Counted from the first letter of the stretch, positions 34,418-43,730 are shown. The stretch: DNA of 64,000 nucleotides from an uncultured Prevotellaceae bacterium (GCA_902776475.1 CACYQD010000020.1:1-64000); one strand, 5' to 3'. The notes: generated from the letters alone by a model not told the origin. Numbers and translations are program-made.

Positions 34418-35782
34418 CTAATATTTTTCAATAAAAAACCATTGGTTGCCTGTCGTTTTTGCGGGAAAACTGCCCGCCTCCGACTGCTTGCCTCTGCAGT
34501 CAATAACGTAGGTGTTGAGGACGGTTCCTCCAGGACTGACCCACAACTGCATCTGAACGTCACCCCATACGTTAGGGTCCACATCGTTGGAATAATCTAT
34601 CCAAAGGCGATAGTAAGGATATTCGCGCTTGCAATCATCGCATCCATCGGTGGGAGGACCGGCATAATTGGTATGACTCTTAAGCACCAATTTCTTGTTT
34701 TCAAGAAAATAACTCCACTCCTCTTCTCCATTTGAGGGTGTGTAATATGTGATGGCCACATGGTCCAGACGTCCATATTTGCTTTTCTCGGAGATTTGTC
34801 TAACGATATCCATCATTTTGTTGGCTTCACCATTCGCCGGCGCATTTCTGGCCTCAGCCGAGCGGCCATCGGCCTTGATGACGGAATAGGAGACAACTTC
34901 CTCTCCGTTTTCTTCCTTGATATCTACAGCCACGTCTTCGCCCCATCCAGCGTACATTTTCTTATAGGACTGTCGTTTCTTCTCTATTTCAGTTATTTTC
35001 TCAGTAGCCTCGGCAATGGTTATCTCGTTGCGAAGAACTTTCTCCTTGATGCCTTCACGCCAGCCTTGCACCTGTTGGTTAAGGTTCTTTTGACGTTGAA
35101 GATGACGCACCTGCCATTTGTAAACATCGGATGCCCAGTCTGCCGTCCATTCGTTATAGCGTTCGAAAATAAGTCCGACTGTATAATCATTCATAACTTC
35201 CTCGACAGAAGATATTCCTGAAACGATGGAAGCTAAGTTGTCGGCATTGACTATAGTCGTTTTTCCTTCCTCGTAAGGGTTATGGGTCAAGGCTTCGTAA
35301 CAAGCCTTGATGGGAGTATTCAATAAGTTTATGGTATGGTTTACCAGATCGTTAACCAACTGTGCTCCGCCCTGTGATAAGAATTTGTCCAAATTCTCCA
35401 AACGGTTCAACTCCCTGTTGTACATTTGGTATTCCTGTTTGAACTTCTTGAAATCCACATCTTCATCCAAATGATAGACGCAACGCGCCAATTGCTGGCC
35501 GTCGACCGTATATTTGGTGTCCATCGATTTGCCAGTGTCTTCGTATTCAAACTCCAACGTGGCAAGACTGTTTACGACCGACTGGGCCGTGCCATCCACG
35601 TTGAGCATGATGGTGGTCATGTCGTCGTCTGTAATTGTCATACTAACCAGGTTGCCATCACTGTCTGCGTGGTAGTTGACCAACTGGTGTCTTTCCTTAT
35701 TATATGTTGCAACATCCAACTGAGCATGGGTCAGCATAGGAATAAACAAAGACGCTAAGATGAAAAAAACTGGCTTTCCCAT
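34418..35782 (-). CDS. Unrecognised secreted protein
   Basis: 454 residues with a signal peptide (PVFFILASLFIPMLTHAQ). The first third is beta-like (NLVSMTITDDDMTTIMLNVDG), the middle is helical with charged heptads (YNRELNRLENLDKFLSQGGAQ; EITIAEATEKITEIEKKRQSY), and the end contains a CDDC pair and many aromatics. No family recognised. It is 52 bases upstream of the MBOAT gene and has its own strong promoter (35839..35871), so the three genes may be one operon. Confidence 0.7.
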   Translation of the reverse strand: MGKPVFFILASLFIPMLTHAQLDVATYNKERHQLVNYHADSDGNLVSMTITDDDMTTIMLNVDGTAQSVVNSLATLEFEYEDTGKSMDTKYTVDGQQLARCVYHLDEDVDFKKFKQEYQMYNRELNRLENLDKFLSQGGAQLVNDLVNHTINLLNTPIKACYEALTHNPYEEGKTTIVNADNLASIVSGISSVEEVMNDYTVGLIFERYNEWTADWASDVYKWQVRHLQRQKNLNQQVQGWREGIKEKVLRNEITIAEATEKITEIEKKRQSYKKMYAGWGEDVAVDIKEENGEEVVSYSVIKADGRSAEARNAPANGEANKMMDIVRQISEKSKYGRLDHVAITYYTPSNGEEEWSYFLENKKLVLKSHTNYAGPPTDGCDDCKREYPYYRLWIDYSNDVDPNVWGDVQMQLWVSPGGTVLNTYVIDCRGKQSEAGSFPAKTTGNQWFFIEKY

Positions 35783-35838
35783 ATTTTTCTATGATTATGA
35801 TGATGATTTTTCACTGTGATTCTGTCTATCTTCGAACT

Positions 35839-35871
35839 GCAAATATAATTGTTTTGATTTGATTTTGCAAA
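35839..35871 (-). promoter_or_regulatory. Promoter of the secreted protein / MBOAT operon
   Basis: Minus-strand TTTG (complement of 35868..35871), 20 bases, TATATTTGC (complement of 35839..35847). Confidence 0.8.
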
Positions 35872-35881
35872 TAAGTTCAAC

Positions 35882-35933
35882 ATTAATGACAGCGACTACA
35901 ACCATTAGTTGGATGTAAGCCGCTGTCATTAAT
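35882..35933. promoter_or_regulatory. Inverted repeat just upstream of the -33 box
   Basis: ATTAATGACAGCG (35882..35894) and its exact complement at 35921..35933, 26 bases apart, beginning 11 bases upstream of the promoter's -33 element. Could be an operator or a second terminator for the operon upstream. Confidence 0.5.
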
Positions 35934-35982
35934 TCTGGGCTGCGTCCTGGAATCAGTACAGAGCACCGACATATCCTAAAAA

Positions 35983-36008
35983 TGGGGGGAAGGCTGGCCT
36001 TCCCCCCA
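35983..36008 (-). terminator. Terminator after the small acidic protein gene
   Basis: TGGGGGGAAGG/CCTTCCCCCCA with a CTGG loop; reading leftward it is followed by a T-run (ATTTTTAGG). Confidence 0.85.
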
Positions 36009-36065
36009 TCCGTAGAAGAGGTTACTATATAAAGGATTATCCTTTATTCATCGTTAAATATGTTT

Positions 36066-36248
36066 CTAGTCTTCCCAAAGAGAGGTATTTGCAGGAATGT
36101 CCCAATCCTCGTCCTCGTCGAAACCACCTTCGTTGGAATCCATTGTGCTTGTAACTAATGACCCTCTAACTAATTCGATTTCTTCAAGTACGTCATTATT
36201 AATTGTCAAGCAAATATTATCTGTAACGGGCTTTATATATTTTTTCAT
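36066..36248 (-). CDS. Small acidic protein of the MKKYIKP type
   Basis: 60 residues from ATG 36248 (68 from ATG 36272). The MKKYIKP start is shared by many short Bacteroidota proteins of unknown role, so 36248 is preferred, although 36272 forms an ATGA overlap with the large gene upstream. The C-terminus is strongly acidic and ends GFDEDEDWDIPANTSLWED. No membrane segment. Its pairing with the large exported protein suggests shared expression; a peptide precursor or partner role is speculation. Confidence 0.65.
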   Translation of the reverse strand: MKKYIKPVTDNICLTINNDVLEEIELVRGSLVTSTMDSNEGGFDEDEDWDIPANTSLWED

Positions 36249-36268
36249 AATGCTTTTGCAGTTAATAA

Positions 36269-39151
36269 TCATTTGATAATTACTTTCTTACCATTCACAA
36301 TATAGAGACCACGTGTGGTGGGAATTCCCTTGATTTTCTGTCCATTCAAATTGTAATAAACATCATTTTCAGAATTCTGGGAATTGATTAATCTTGCATC
36401 AATATCATTTGTATCTGAACCTTCACTATCAAATGCGAGGTTATACATTAATGCCGAATTTGAATCGCTTATAGGAAGGTATGCTTGATTGCCAGAACTT
36501 GAAATACCTTCTTTCCGAACTCTATAGAATCCTTCCTTTCCTATTTTTTGTTCATTCGTATTTTCATTATAAGCCTTATATGAAAGCGCATAATTGGTCT
36601 TTGAGGCTCCCTCAACAAAGGTGCCATTTGCAATGGCAGATTTTAGCTGATTATTGGGATATACTTCTGATACAAGTTTCTTCTTAGCATCAGTTGTTCC
36701 GTAGTCATGCATGTCAGGAACAAAAAGATGGAAACCGCCATTAAGTATTTCTACTTTGTTGCTTTCTATTTGTGTCTCATCTGGTTGCTCCACATCCACA
36801 TAGCCAGAATTATTGTAGATAATGCAAGCGGCATTATTGTCTGTATAACCACCGTTTCCATTAGAGGGCACTGCATCCATGACCAACGAAGCTCTTTCTT
36901 CAGTTATATTGTCGATACGAGTCAGCACCACATTATCACCATAGGTCTGTTTGTCAACGATGAAGGTCTGGAGATTTGATCCTGTCATGTAACCTGTCAG
37001 TTCTGGATCAATCACACGGCCGCGGCTCTCAGAAGCCCAACCCTTGACATTCACTTTCTTCGGGTCATCTGAAACAGCAATTTTCTTAATAGTTACACCT
37101 GAGAAGAACAATGTTACGTCTTTTGTTCCATTATTATCACCTGGTATAACATAAATAACGTCTCCTGAATCATCATCTGCAGCGGACACCTCATACATCT
37201 TAGGGACATTCCCTTCTGTGCCAAAAACATTGTAAGATTGTTTGTATGCTGGATATCCATAATAATATCCTGCATTATAGAAAGGAACCATCACCTTTTC
37301 GGGGGCATTGGGATAACTAGAATTACCGTATAAAGGATTATCCTTCTCTTCTTGTTCGATTTTATGAGCACGAACATAAATGGCATTATTACTTGATACT
37401 TGGGGGATAATAATACTCCATCCCCACCAGTCTCTTTCTTCTTGAGCTATATTTAAGCCGTTTTCAGTCATTTCTAAAGAGCCATTATATGCTGCATCAA
37501 GATTTGTTGGATAGAATCCCAAACCAGCAGTTTCAGGAATAATCGTTTTTCCATACCAAAGTTGGCTTCCCATACAAAACAAAATATTGTGTCCTGCATC
37601 CACAGCAATACGATTATCTATACCATTTGTTGTATTGTTCCAATGATTCCTTATGAAGGTCGTTTCTCCTTGATTATCTTCTCCGGATGCATAAATATCC
37701 TCTTGTTGCATAGCGGAAGAAGAATTAGGCTGAACGTCAGTGAAATCCCATGTATAAGGGTATCTCTTGTACTGAAGGTAACCTACAGACTGTGTACGCC
37801 ATGCAAAGTCTGTACAATATTGAATTTTCTTTTCTGTATTATCTTCATTATAAGTTGCTTCATAAGTATGACAATTCAGACGCATTCTAAATGTTCCGAA
37901 TTCTCCAACTTTAGATATATATTTAGTCTCAAAATCATTGACAGACTTAAAACGCCTGTTGTCGAAAGTTACGGTTCCTGTTGTGGAGATATTATCATAA
38001 TCAACCGATGCGCGCTCTCCCAATCCATAATAATGTAGTTTATATGTACCAACAGCTCCGTCTTCGCCCAAATTGGTGTTGTCATATTGTCCATTATTGA
38101 GCAATTGATATGTATCACCTTCTATTGTGTTCTCAGAAATTACTTCTGGAGAGTCATACACTTCCACGTATAAAAGCAGTAACCAATCATCAGATGTTGT
38201 AGTAATCTTGAAATCTACTGATGTGGATTGAACACCAAAATGATATTCACCTCTGTAATTTTTATCTTTTCCATTATCGTAATCACCTCTCCACATACTT
38301 CCACCTATAATGTAATCGTAAGAGATAGGAGTATCTAGTGCGTCTGTGCCATTGGATATGGTCAGATGACGTTTGTCACCAGCTCGGGCCATCTTTATTC
38401 GAATGCGAGGATTATTACATTGCTGTAATATATCTGAAGGAATTACAATTGAACTTCCTCGTCCAAATGCCAAGTAACGATTATATTTATTAGAGTCATC
38501 ACCATCAGCTGGATTATTAAGTCCAAATTTTCCTTGTTCAGCAGTAAATTTCAACCCATTGGGAATATCATTATTACTTACAAAATATGTGGCATCTGTA
38601 TTTTCTGTAACCCCCCAAGGATATGGTATATATTCCCTTGTTTCTGATGAACCTTCTCTACTAATTAGTTTTTGACTGCCGCTATTCCAATGCCCTGGAT
38701 GAGTGTATTCAAAGTGTTTTGTATTGAAATCCCATACTCTGCGGAACATATTAAAATAAAGAATAAATTTACATTCGAATATTTGGCCTTCATGTTCTAC
38801 ATTGTTTCGAGCTGTTATCTCTATAGAACCTTTATTTCCAGTAAATTCTATACGGAATTTCGTATTATCACCATTTACATTTTTGCCATTACTGCTTCTG
38901 TAGCCAATAAAAGTTACATCTATGTCACCTGATAAAGGAACCCACGAATAATCAAACTCTCCATAACCAAAATCTGGAAGCCAAAACGCTTGATAACCAC
39001 TGTCCCACCAAATTCGTTGTTCATGAACTTGTGTTACACTTGTATTTCCAGACATATTAACTTCTGGAAATTCGAAGGTAACTCCTCTTTCACCCCAAAC
39101 ACTTCCTACAAGTGCTAAGCACAATAAAGATAATAGTAATCTCTTCTTCAT
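36269..39151 (-). CDS. Large secreted surface protein with C-terminal sorting-like tail
   Basis: 960 residues, signal peptide ending LVGSVWG. Beta-rich, Asn/Tyr/Gly-rich sequence without recognised enzyme motifs. The end, YYNLNGQKIKGIPTTRGLYIVNGKKVIIK in short pieces (NLNGQKI; GLYIVNGKKVIIK), is the short C-terminal form seen on exported Prevotella proteins and related to type IX sorting domains. The gene is clearly more AT-rich than its flanks. A -7-like TAATTTTG (complement of 39204..39211) lies upstream. Possibly a carbohydrate- or matrix-binding surface protein; function unknown. Confidence 0.75.
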   Translation of the reverse strand: MKKRLLLSLLCLALVGSVWGERGVTFEFPEVNMSGNTSVTQVHEQRIWWDSGYQAFWLPDFGYGEFDYSWVPLSGDIDVTFIGYRSSNGKNVNGDNTKFRIEFTGNKGSIEITARNNVEHEGQIFECKFILYFNMFRRVWDFNTKHFEYTHPGHWNSGSQKLISREGSSETREYIPYPWGVTENTDATYFVSNNDIPNGLKFTAEQGKFGLNNPADGDDSNKYNRYLAFGRGSSIVIPSDILQQCNNPRIRIKMARAGDKRHLTISNGTDALDTPISYDYIIGGSMWRGDYDNGKDKNYRGEYHFGVQSTSVDFKITTTSDDWLLLLYVEVYDSPEVISENTIEGDTYQLLNNGQYDNTNLGEDGAVGTYKLHYYGLGERASVDYDNISTTGTVTFDNRRFKSVNDFETKYISKVGEFGTFRMRLNCHTYEATYNEDNTEKKIQYCTDFAWRTQSVGYLQYKRYPYTWDFTDVQPNSSSAMQQEDIYASGEDNQGETTFIRNHWNNTTNGIDNRIAVDAGHNILFCMGSQLWYGKTIIPETAGLGFYPTNLDAAYNGSLEMTENGLNIAQEERDWWGWSIIIPQVSSNNAIYVRAHKIEQEEKDNPLYGNSSYPNAPEKVMVPFYNAGYYYGYPAYKQSYNVFGTEGNVPKMYEVSAADDDSGDVIYVIPGDNNGTKDVTLFFSGVTIKKIAVSDDPKKVNVKGWASESRGRVIDPELTGYMTGSNLQTFIVDKQTYGDNVVLTRIDNITEERASLVMDAVPSNGNGGYTDNNAACIIYNNSGYVDVEQPDETQIESNKVEILNGGFHLFVPDMHDYGTTDAKKKLVSEVYPNNQLKSAIANGTFVEGASKTNYALSYKAYNENTNEQKIGKEGFYRVRKEGISSSGNQAYLPISDSNSALMYNLAFDSEGSDTNDIDARLINSQNSENDVYYNLNGQKIKGIPTTRGLYIVNGKKVIIK

Positions 39152-39379
39152 TTGTTTTTTGTTTAATTTTTGTTATTGATTAGTTAAAGAATAAATTTCG
39201 GCACAAAATTAATACATTTTGGAAATAAGTGTAAAATTCACAAGTATTTATTATTTTTTTTTATGATTCAAAAAAATGGAAAATGGGAAAAATGAGACAT
39301 ACAGAAAAGGTAATGAGACGTGGAGAAAAGTAGGATCTTTCGGCTCCAAATAAAGAGTGTAGAGTGATAAGTGAAGAGT

Positions 39380-39450
39380 TTGTCCCATCACCTGGCCTTT
39401 CTGAGGGGCGAGGGATAATTGGAGACGCCACGATGTGCGTCTCTTCTTTT
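39380..39450 (+). repeat. REP-like remnant and GACGCCAC hairpin
   Basis: CCCATCACCTGGCCTTTCTGAGGG is a degenerate REP-like unit, followed by GGAGACGCCACGATGTGCGTCTC, a hairpin found also near 20343 and 63116. The rest of the gap 39152..39528 is AT-rich and holds promoter-like sequence only. Confidence 0.55.
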
Positions 39451-39474
39451 TATACTTATGAGAAATGGCCATGA

Positions 39475-39507
39475 TTTGTTTTTTTGGAAAAAAATGTGTA
39501 AATTCGC
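39475..39507 (+). promoter_or_regulatory. Probable promoter of the LytTR regulator
   Basis: TTTG 39475..39478, 20 bases, TAAATTCGC 39499..39507 (one mismatch to TAnnTTTG). Confidence 0.5.
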
Positions 39508-39528
39508 AGCGGAAATTAAAAAATTAGG

Positions 39529-40260
39529 ATGAAACCACTCAGATGCATCATCGTGGATGACGAGCCGCTGGCCGTGAAGTTGCTGGAGACTTTTGTCAAT
39601 AAGACACCGGGACTGGAACTGACAGCCTCGTTCACCGACTCGGTGGAGGCCGTGCAGGTGATCAAGACGGCGAAGGTTGACCTGTTGTTTCTGGACATCC
39701 AGATGCCAGACCTCAACGGGATGGAGTTGGCGCATATCGTGCCCCCGGAGACACGCATCATCTTCACCACGGCATTCAAGGAGTATGCCTTTGAGAGTTA
39801 TGAGGTGGAGGCGCTGGATTTCCTCCTGAAGCCCATCCGCTACAACAAGTTCCTTTCTGCCATTGAGAAAGCCCGGAGGAGGTTGGAACCCGTGGTCACT
39901 GAAACGACGCCGGTGCAACAGCCGCAGCAGGAGAACGCCACCACCATTTTTATCAAGGTGGATAGCGAGTTGCGGCAGATACCCCTGCAGCAGATCATCT
40001 ACGTGAGCGGGATGAAGGACTACGTGATGTTCTACATGGAGGGTGAGAGCCGCGCACTCATCACCCACCTGACGATGAAGGCCGTGGAGGAGATGTTGCC
40101 CAAGAAAATCTTCCTGAGGGTGAACAGGAGCTATATCGTGGCGCTTGACAAAATCCGTAAGGTGGACCGCAACAACTGTATCTATATCGGAAAGGAGATC
40201 ATCCACGTGACGGATGCGTATATTGAAGAGTTTCGGGCGTATCTGAATTCGAGAATGTGA
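39529..40260 (+). CDS. LytTR-family response regulator
   Basis: 243 residues. Receiver domain 1-120: CIIVDDEPLAVKLLE with the acidic pair, phosphoacceptor Asp in LLFLDIQMPDLNG, and Lys in FLLKPIRYNKF. LytTR DNA-binding domain from about residue 145 (IFIKVDSELRQIPLQQIIYV; FLRVNRSYIVALDKI). No sensor kinase gene is adjacent, so it is an orphan whose kinase is elsewhere. Stop at 40260 runs straight into the repeat array. Confidence 0.93.
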   Translation: MKPLRCIIVDDEPLAVKLLETFVNKTPGLELTASFTDSVEAVQVIKTAKVDLLFLDIQMPDLNGMELAHIVPPETRIIFTTAFKEYAFESYEVEALDFLLKPIRYNKFLSAIEKARRRLEPVVTETTPVQQPQQENATTIFIKVDSELRQIPLQQIIYVSGMKDYVMFYMEGESRALITHLTMKAVEEMLPKKIFLRVNRSYIVALDKIRKVDRNNCIYIGKEIIHVTDAYIEEFRAYLNSRM

Positions 40261-40263
40261 GAG

Positions 40264-40393
40264 CGGCCGGAGGCCGATTGAATTTCGGGCAAAGCCCGAT
40301 TGAAAATTGATTTCGGCCGGAGGCCGATTGAAGATTCAAAATTGAAGATTGATTTCGGCCGAGGCCGATTGAAGATTCAAAATTGAAAATTGA
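40264..40393 (+). repeat. GCCGATTGAA repeat array 3
   Basis: Four units of GGCC(GGA)GGCCGATTGAA with AAAATTGAAGATTGA spacers, starting three bases after the LytTR stop. The core here is GGCCGGAGGCC or GGGCAAAGCCC rather than GGCTTTGCC, with both arms changed together, so the small hairpin is kept. Confidence 0.8.
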
Positions 40394-40427
40394 AAAAACT
40401 CTGATATCAAATTCTTTCTCCAACAGG

Positions 40428-40458
40428 CTTGAAATCGGATTTTTTTATCTATATTTGC
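40428..40458 (+). promoter_or_regulatory. Promoter of the GT-like gene and fbp
   Basis: TTG at 40429..40431, 18 bases, TATATTTGC at 40450..40458, 7 bases before the ATG: a nearly leaderless transcript. Confidence 0.6.
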
Positions 40459-40465
40459 CACTTGA

Positions 40466-41722
40466 ATGGAAATAAAGGTATTACATTTTGTGCCACAGTG
40501 GCCTAAACAGGAGAATGCCGCCGTGCTGTTCGACCTCTTTCTGCATAAAATCGGGGAAGAGGCGGAGGTGCATGTCGCCACAATGTCGCCTGTCAAAGAG
40601 AGTTCGGGAGAGAATTACCGGAAATACTGCATCGGTTCGGGAAAAGCCGACTATGGTAAGCATGGCATCGTCAACCTGCTCGCGCTTCAGAAACGGTTTT
40701 TGACCCTGCTCTATCAGCTGATGCCGCAGGTGGTTCACATCCATGGCAGTTATCACTTCATCAACTCACGTATCGCACTGTGGTCGCGGAAAAGAGGATT
40801 CCCCGTGGTCTTCTCCCCCTACGGCGGGATGAACCCCGAGTTCATCGACCAGGAATACGGGATGAGGACCTGGAAACTCCTGAGCTACCAGAAGAAGATG
40901 GTGAGAAACGCCTCCTGCACCCTCATCTCCGACCCTCATGAGGGCGACTACATCAAGGAAGAGAAACTCTCGGAGCGTATCGCCTTCATCGAAGACCCGA
41001 CGAAGGAGGAGCACACCCAACTGGATGACTATGCCGACTGCACGCTGCAAGTCTATCAGAAAGTGCTCGACACCGATATGGGGAAGCGCATCGACCGTCA
41101 GAGTCAGGAGGCCGTGAGCGCCCTGCTCCACCTCAGTCTGGCCGGCGACGTGGAACGGCAACCGCTCTGTTCGGAGGATATCCTCAACCTGCGCAGCATC
41201 ACTCCCAAGAAATGGCGTGACATCTTCCTCTACGCCGCCGAACAAGGCGTGACGGGATATATCAATGACGGCATCGCACGTGCCCAACTGGCCGTGCCCG
41301 AGACCGACGCCGGCACCGCCGACCACTTCCCCCTGCGCTACCCCAAAGACACCCGGCCGCTGACGGGTGACAAGCTGCTGACACCCAACCTCATCAGCAG
41401 GAAAGCCATAGAGCGGAAACTGCGCCATACGAGAGGTGCGGAGCGGACGCTGTGTACCATGCTCCACAACCTGCGGTATCACGTCGGACAGTCGAGTCTC
41501 TCTCTCCGCCACCTGTGCGACCTCTACGAGGTGCTGCGGCATACCCCGATGGACGAGGATGCCCTCGACATCCACCTGCGGGAGCAGCGCATCCACACCT
41601 TCACGCGCCGCATCTGCCAGGTGCTGCACGAGGCCGCCTACCTCGACGAGGGCTTCATGCCCGTGGCCGCACTCGACGACAAAGGCACCGAGAAAATCAG
41701 AGCCAGCCTCACCAAATACTAA
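40466..41722 (+). CDS. Glycosyltransferase-like N-domain with unrecognised C-terminal domain
   Basis: 418 residues. Residues 1-175 look like the N-terminal half of a GT4 enzyme (KVLHFVPQWPKQENAAVLFD; QVVHIHGSYHFINSRIALW; GFPVVFSPYGGMNPE). No donor-binding Rossmann half or E-x7-E motif follows; residues about 190-418 are mainly helical and charged (QSQEAVSALLHLSLAG; KKWRDIFLYAAEQGV; LSLRHLCDLYEVLRH). It precedes fbp by 7 bases, so the two are probably co-transcribed. Function unknown; it may have lost transferase activity. Confidence 0.75.
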   Translation: MEIKVLHFVPQWPKQENAAVLFDLFLHKIGEEAEVHVATMSPVKESSGENYRKYCIGSGKADYGKHGIVNLLALQKRFLTLLYQLMPQVVHIHGSYHFINSRIALWSRKRGFPVVFSPYGGMNPEFIDQEYGMRTWKLLSYQKKMVRNASCTLISDPHEGDYIKEEKLSERIAFIEDPTKEEHTQLDDYADCTLQVYQKVLDTDMGKRIDRQSQEAVSALLHLSLAGDVERQPLCSEDILNLRSITPKKWRDIFLYAAEQGVTGYINDGIARAQLAVPETDAGTADHFPLRYPKDTRPLTGDKLLTPNLISRKAIERKLRHTRGAERTLCTMLHNLRYHVGQSSLSLRHLCDLYEVLRHTPMDEDALDIHLREQRIHTFTRRICQVLHEAAYLDEGFMPVAALDDKGTEKIRASLTKY

Positions 41723-41729
41723 AACTAAT

Positions 41730-43721
41730 ATGACGAAAACACAAGCTGTAGAAGACGACATGCGCTACCTGCAGTTGCTGTCGCACTCCTTCCCCACCAT
41801 CGCGGAAGCCAGTACCGAGATCATCAACCTGCAAGCCATCCTCAATCTGCCCAAAGGCACCGAGCACTTCCTGGCCGACATCCACGGAGAGTTCGAGGCC
41901 TTCAGCCACGTACTGAAAAACGCTTCCGGCAACATCAAGCGGAAGGTGAACGAGATCTTCGGCAACCAAATCAGGGAGTCGGAGAAAAAAGAACTCTGCA
42001 CGCTGATCTATTACCCCCGCGAGAAACTTGAGCTCGTGAAGGAGAAGGAAGAAGACATCGACGACTGGTATCATATCACCATCCACCACCTGGTGGAGGT
42101 GTGCCGCGAGGTGTCGAGCAAATACACCCGGTCGAAGGTGCGCAAGAGCCTGCCGCCGGAGTTCAGCTACATCATCCAGGAACTGCTGCACGAGCACACC
42201 GAGGATGTGGATAAGACCGCCTACGTGAGCGCCATCATCGACACCATCATCTCCACGGGGAGCGCCGACGACTTCATCATCGCCATCAGCAACGTGATAC
42301 ACCGCCTGGCCATCGACCAGTTGCATATCCTCGGCGACATCTACGACCGTGGTCCGGGAGCGCACCTCATCCTCGACACGATGGAGACCTACCACAGCTG
42401 GGACATCCAGTGGGGCAACCACGACATCCTATGGATGGGAGCCTGTGCCGGCAACGAGGCCTGCATCTGCAATGTCATCCGGCTATCGCTGCGCTACGCC
42501 AACCTGACCACCCTGGAGGAAGGCTACGGCATCAACCTCATCCCGCTGGCTACCTTCGCCCTCGACACCTACGGCGACGATCCCTGCCAGGAGTTCCAGC
42601 CGCGCATGTCGGGCAACGAGATGCTGATGGACGACCGCACACAGAGCCTCACGGCGAAGATGCACAAGGCCATCTCCATCATCCAGTTCAAGCTCGAGGC
42701 GCAAATGGCGGAGCGGCATCCCGAATGGATGATGCAAGACCGCCGGGTGCTCGACATGGTGGATTACGAGCGCGGCGTCATCACCCTCGAAGGCAAGGAG
42801 TATATGCTCACAAGCAACTCCTTCCCCACCATCAATCCCGAGTCACCAAATGAGTTGACCGAGGGCGAGCGCACGCTGATGGACCGCCTCCGCCACTCTT
42901 TCACCGTGAGCGAGAAGCTCCACCGCCACATCCGGCTCATCCTGCGGCATGGCTGCATGTATGCCATCTACAACCATAACCTGCTCTTCCACGCCTCCGT
43001 ACCCCTCAACGAGGACGGTTCGCTGAAGGAAGTGCAACTCTATGGGGGCAAGAAATACAAGGGGATGGAACTGATGCACACCATCGGGATGATTATCCGC
43101 GCGGCCTTCCAGAACGACACCGAACCCGAAGAAAAACGATATGCCATCGACTATTTCCTCTACCTGTGGTGCGGCAAAGACTCCCCGCTGTTTGACAAGG
43201 CTAAAATGGCCACTTTCGAGCGTTATTTCCTCAAGGAGAAGGAGACCCACCGCGAAGAGAAAGGCTGGTACTTCAAGTTGCGTGACAATGCCGACGTGTG
43301 CGACCGCATCATGGATGCCTTCGGTGTGACTGGTCCCAACCGGCACATCATCAACGGTCACGTGCCCGTGCACGTGAAGACCGGCGAGAACCCCATCAAG
43401 GCCGACGGCAAACTGATGGTGATCGACGGAGGATTCTCGCAGGCTTACCATAAGGAGACCGGCATCGCCGGCTATACGCTGGTGTATCACAGCCGCGGTT
43501 TCCAACTGGTGCAGCATGAGCCGTTCACCTCAGCGCGCGACGCCATCCTCCGCGGCACCGACATCCTGGGCACGACGCAGATTGTGGAGATGTCGGCCCA
43601 CCGCATGCGCGTGGCCGACACGGACAAAGGTCTGGACATCAGCCGACAGATCAGCGACCTGGAGAAACTGCTTTATGCCTATCGGCATGGCATCATCAAA
43701 GAAAGAGATCGGAAGAGGTAG
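41730..43721 (+). CDS. fbp: Fructose-1,6-bisphosphatase, class III
   Basis: 663 residues, the normal size for the Firmicutes/Bacteroidota class III enzyme of gluconeogenesis. Metallophosphatase motifs: FLADIHGEFEAF (D-x-H), ILGDIYDRGPGAH (GD..DRG), WGNHDILWMGA (GNHD), and INGHVPVHVKTGENP. Start ATG 41730 (MTKTQAVEDDMRYL) chosen because the same frame upstream runs inside the preceding gene. REP-like units and a terminator follow. Confidence 0.95.
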   Translation: MTKTQAVEDDMRYLQLLSHSFPTIAEASTEIINLQAILNLPKGTEHFLADIHGEFEAFSHVLKNASGNIKRKVNEIFGNQIRESEKKELCTLIYYPREKLELVKEKEEDIDDWYHITIHHLVEVCREVSSKYTRSKVRKSLPPEFSYIIQELLHEHTEDVDKTAYVSAIIDTIISTGSADDFIIAISNVIHRLAIDQLHILGDIYDRGPGAHLILDTMETYHSWDIQWGNHDILWMGACAGNEACICNVIRLSLRYANLTTLEEGYGINLIPLATFALDTYGDDPCQEFQPRMSGNEMLMDDRTQSLTAKMHKAISIIQFKLEAQMAERHPEWMMQDRRVLDMVDYERGVITLEGKEYMLTSNSFPTINPESPNELTEGERTLMDRLRHSFTVSEKLHRHIRLILRHGCMYAIYNHNLLFHASVPLNEDGSLKEVQLYGGKKYKGMELMHTIGMIIRAAFQNDTEPEEKRYAIDYFLYLWCGKDSPLFDKAKMATFERYFLKEKETHREEKGWYFKLRDNADVCDRIMDAFGVTGPNRHIINGHVPVHVKTGENPIKADGKLMVIDGGFSQAYHKETGIAGYTLVYHSRGFQLVQHEPFTSARDAILRGTDILGTTQIVEMSAHRMRVADTDKGLDISRQISDLEKLLYAYRHGIIKERDRKR

Positions 43722-43730
43722 AGAGGGATG

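Noticed and set aside
41436-41729. Upstream extension of fbp
   Set aside because: Lies in another frame of the preceding gene; family N-terminus fits ATG 41730.
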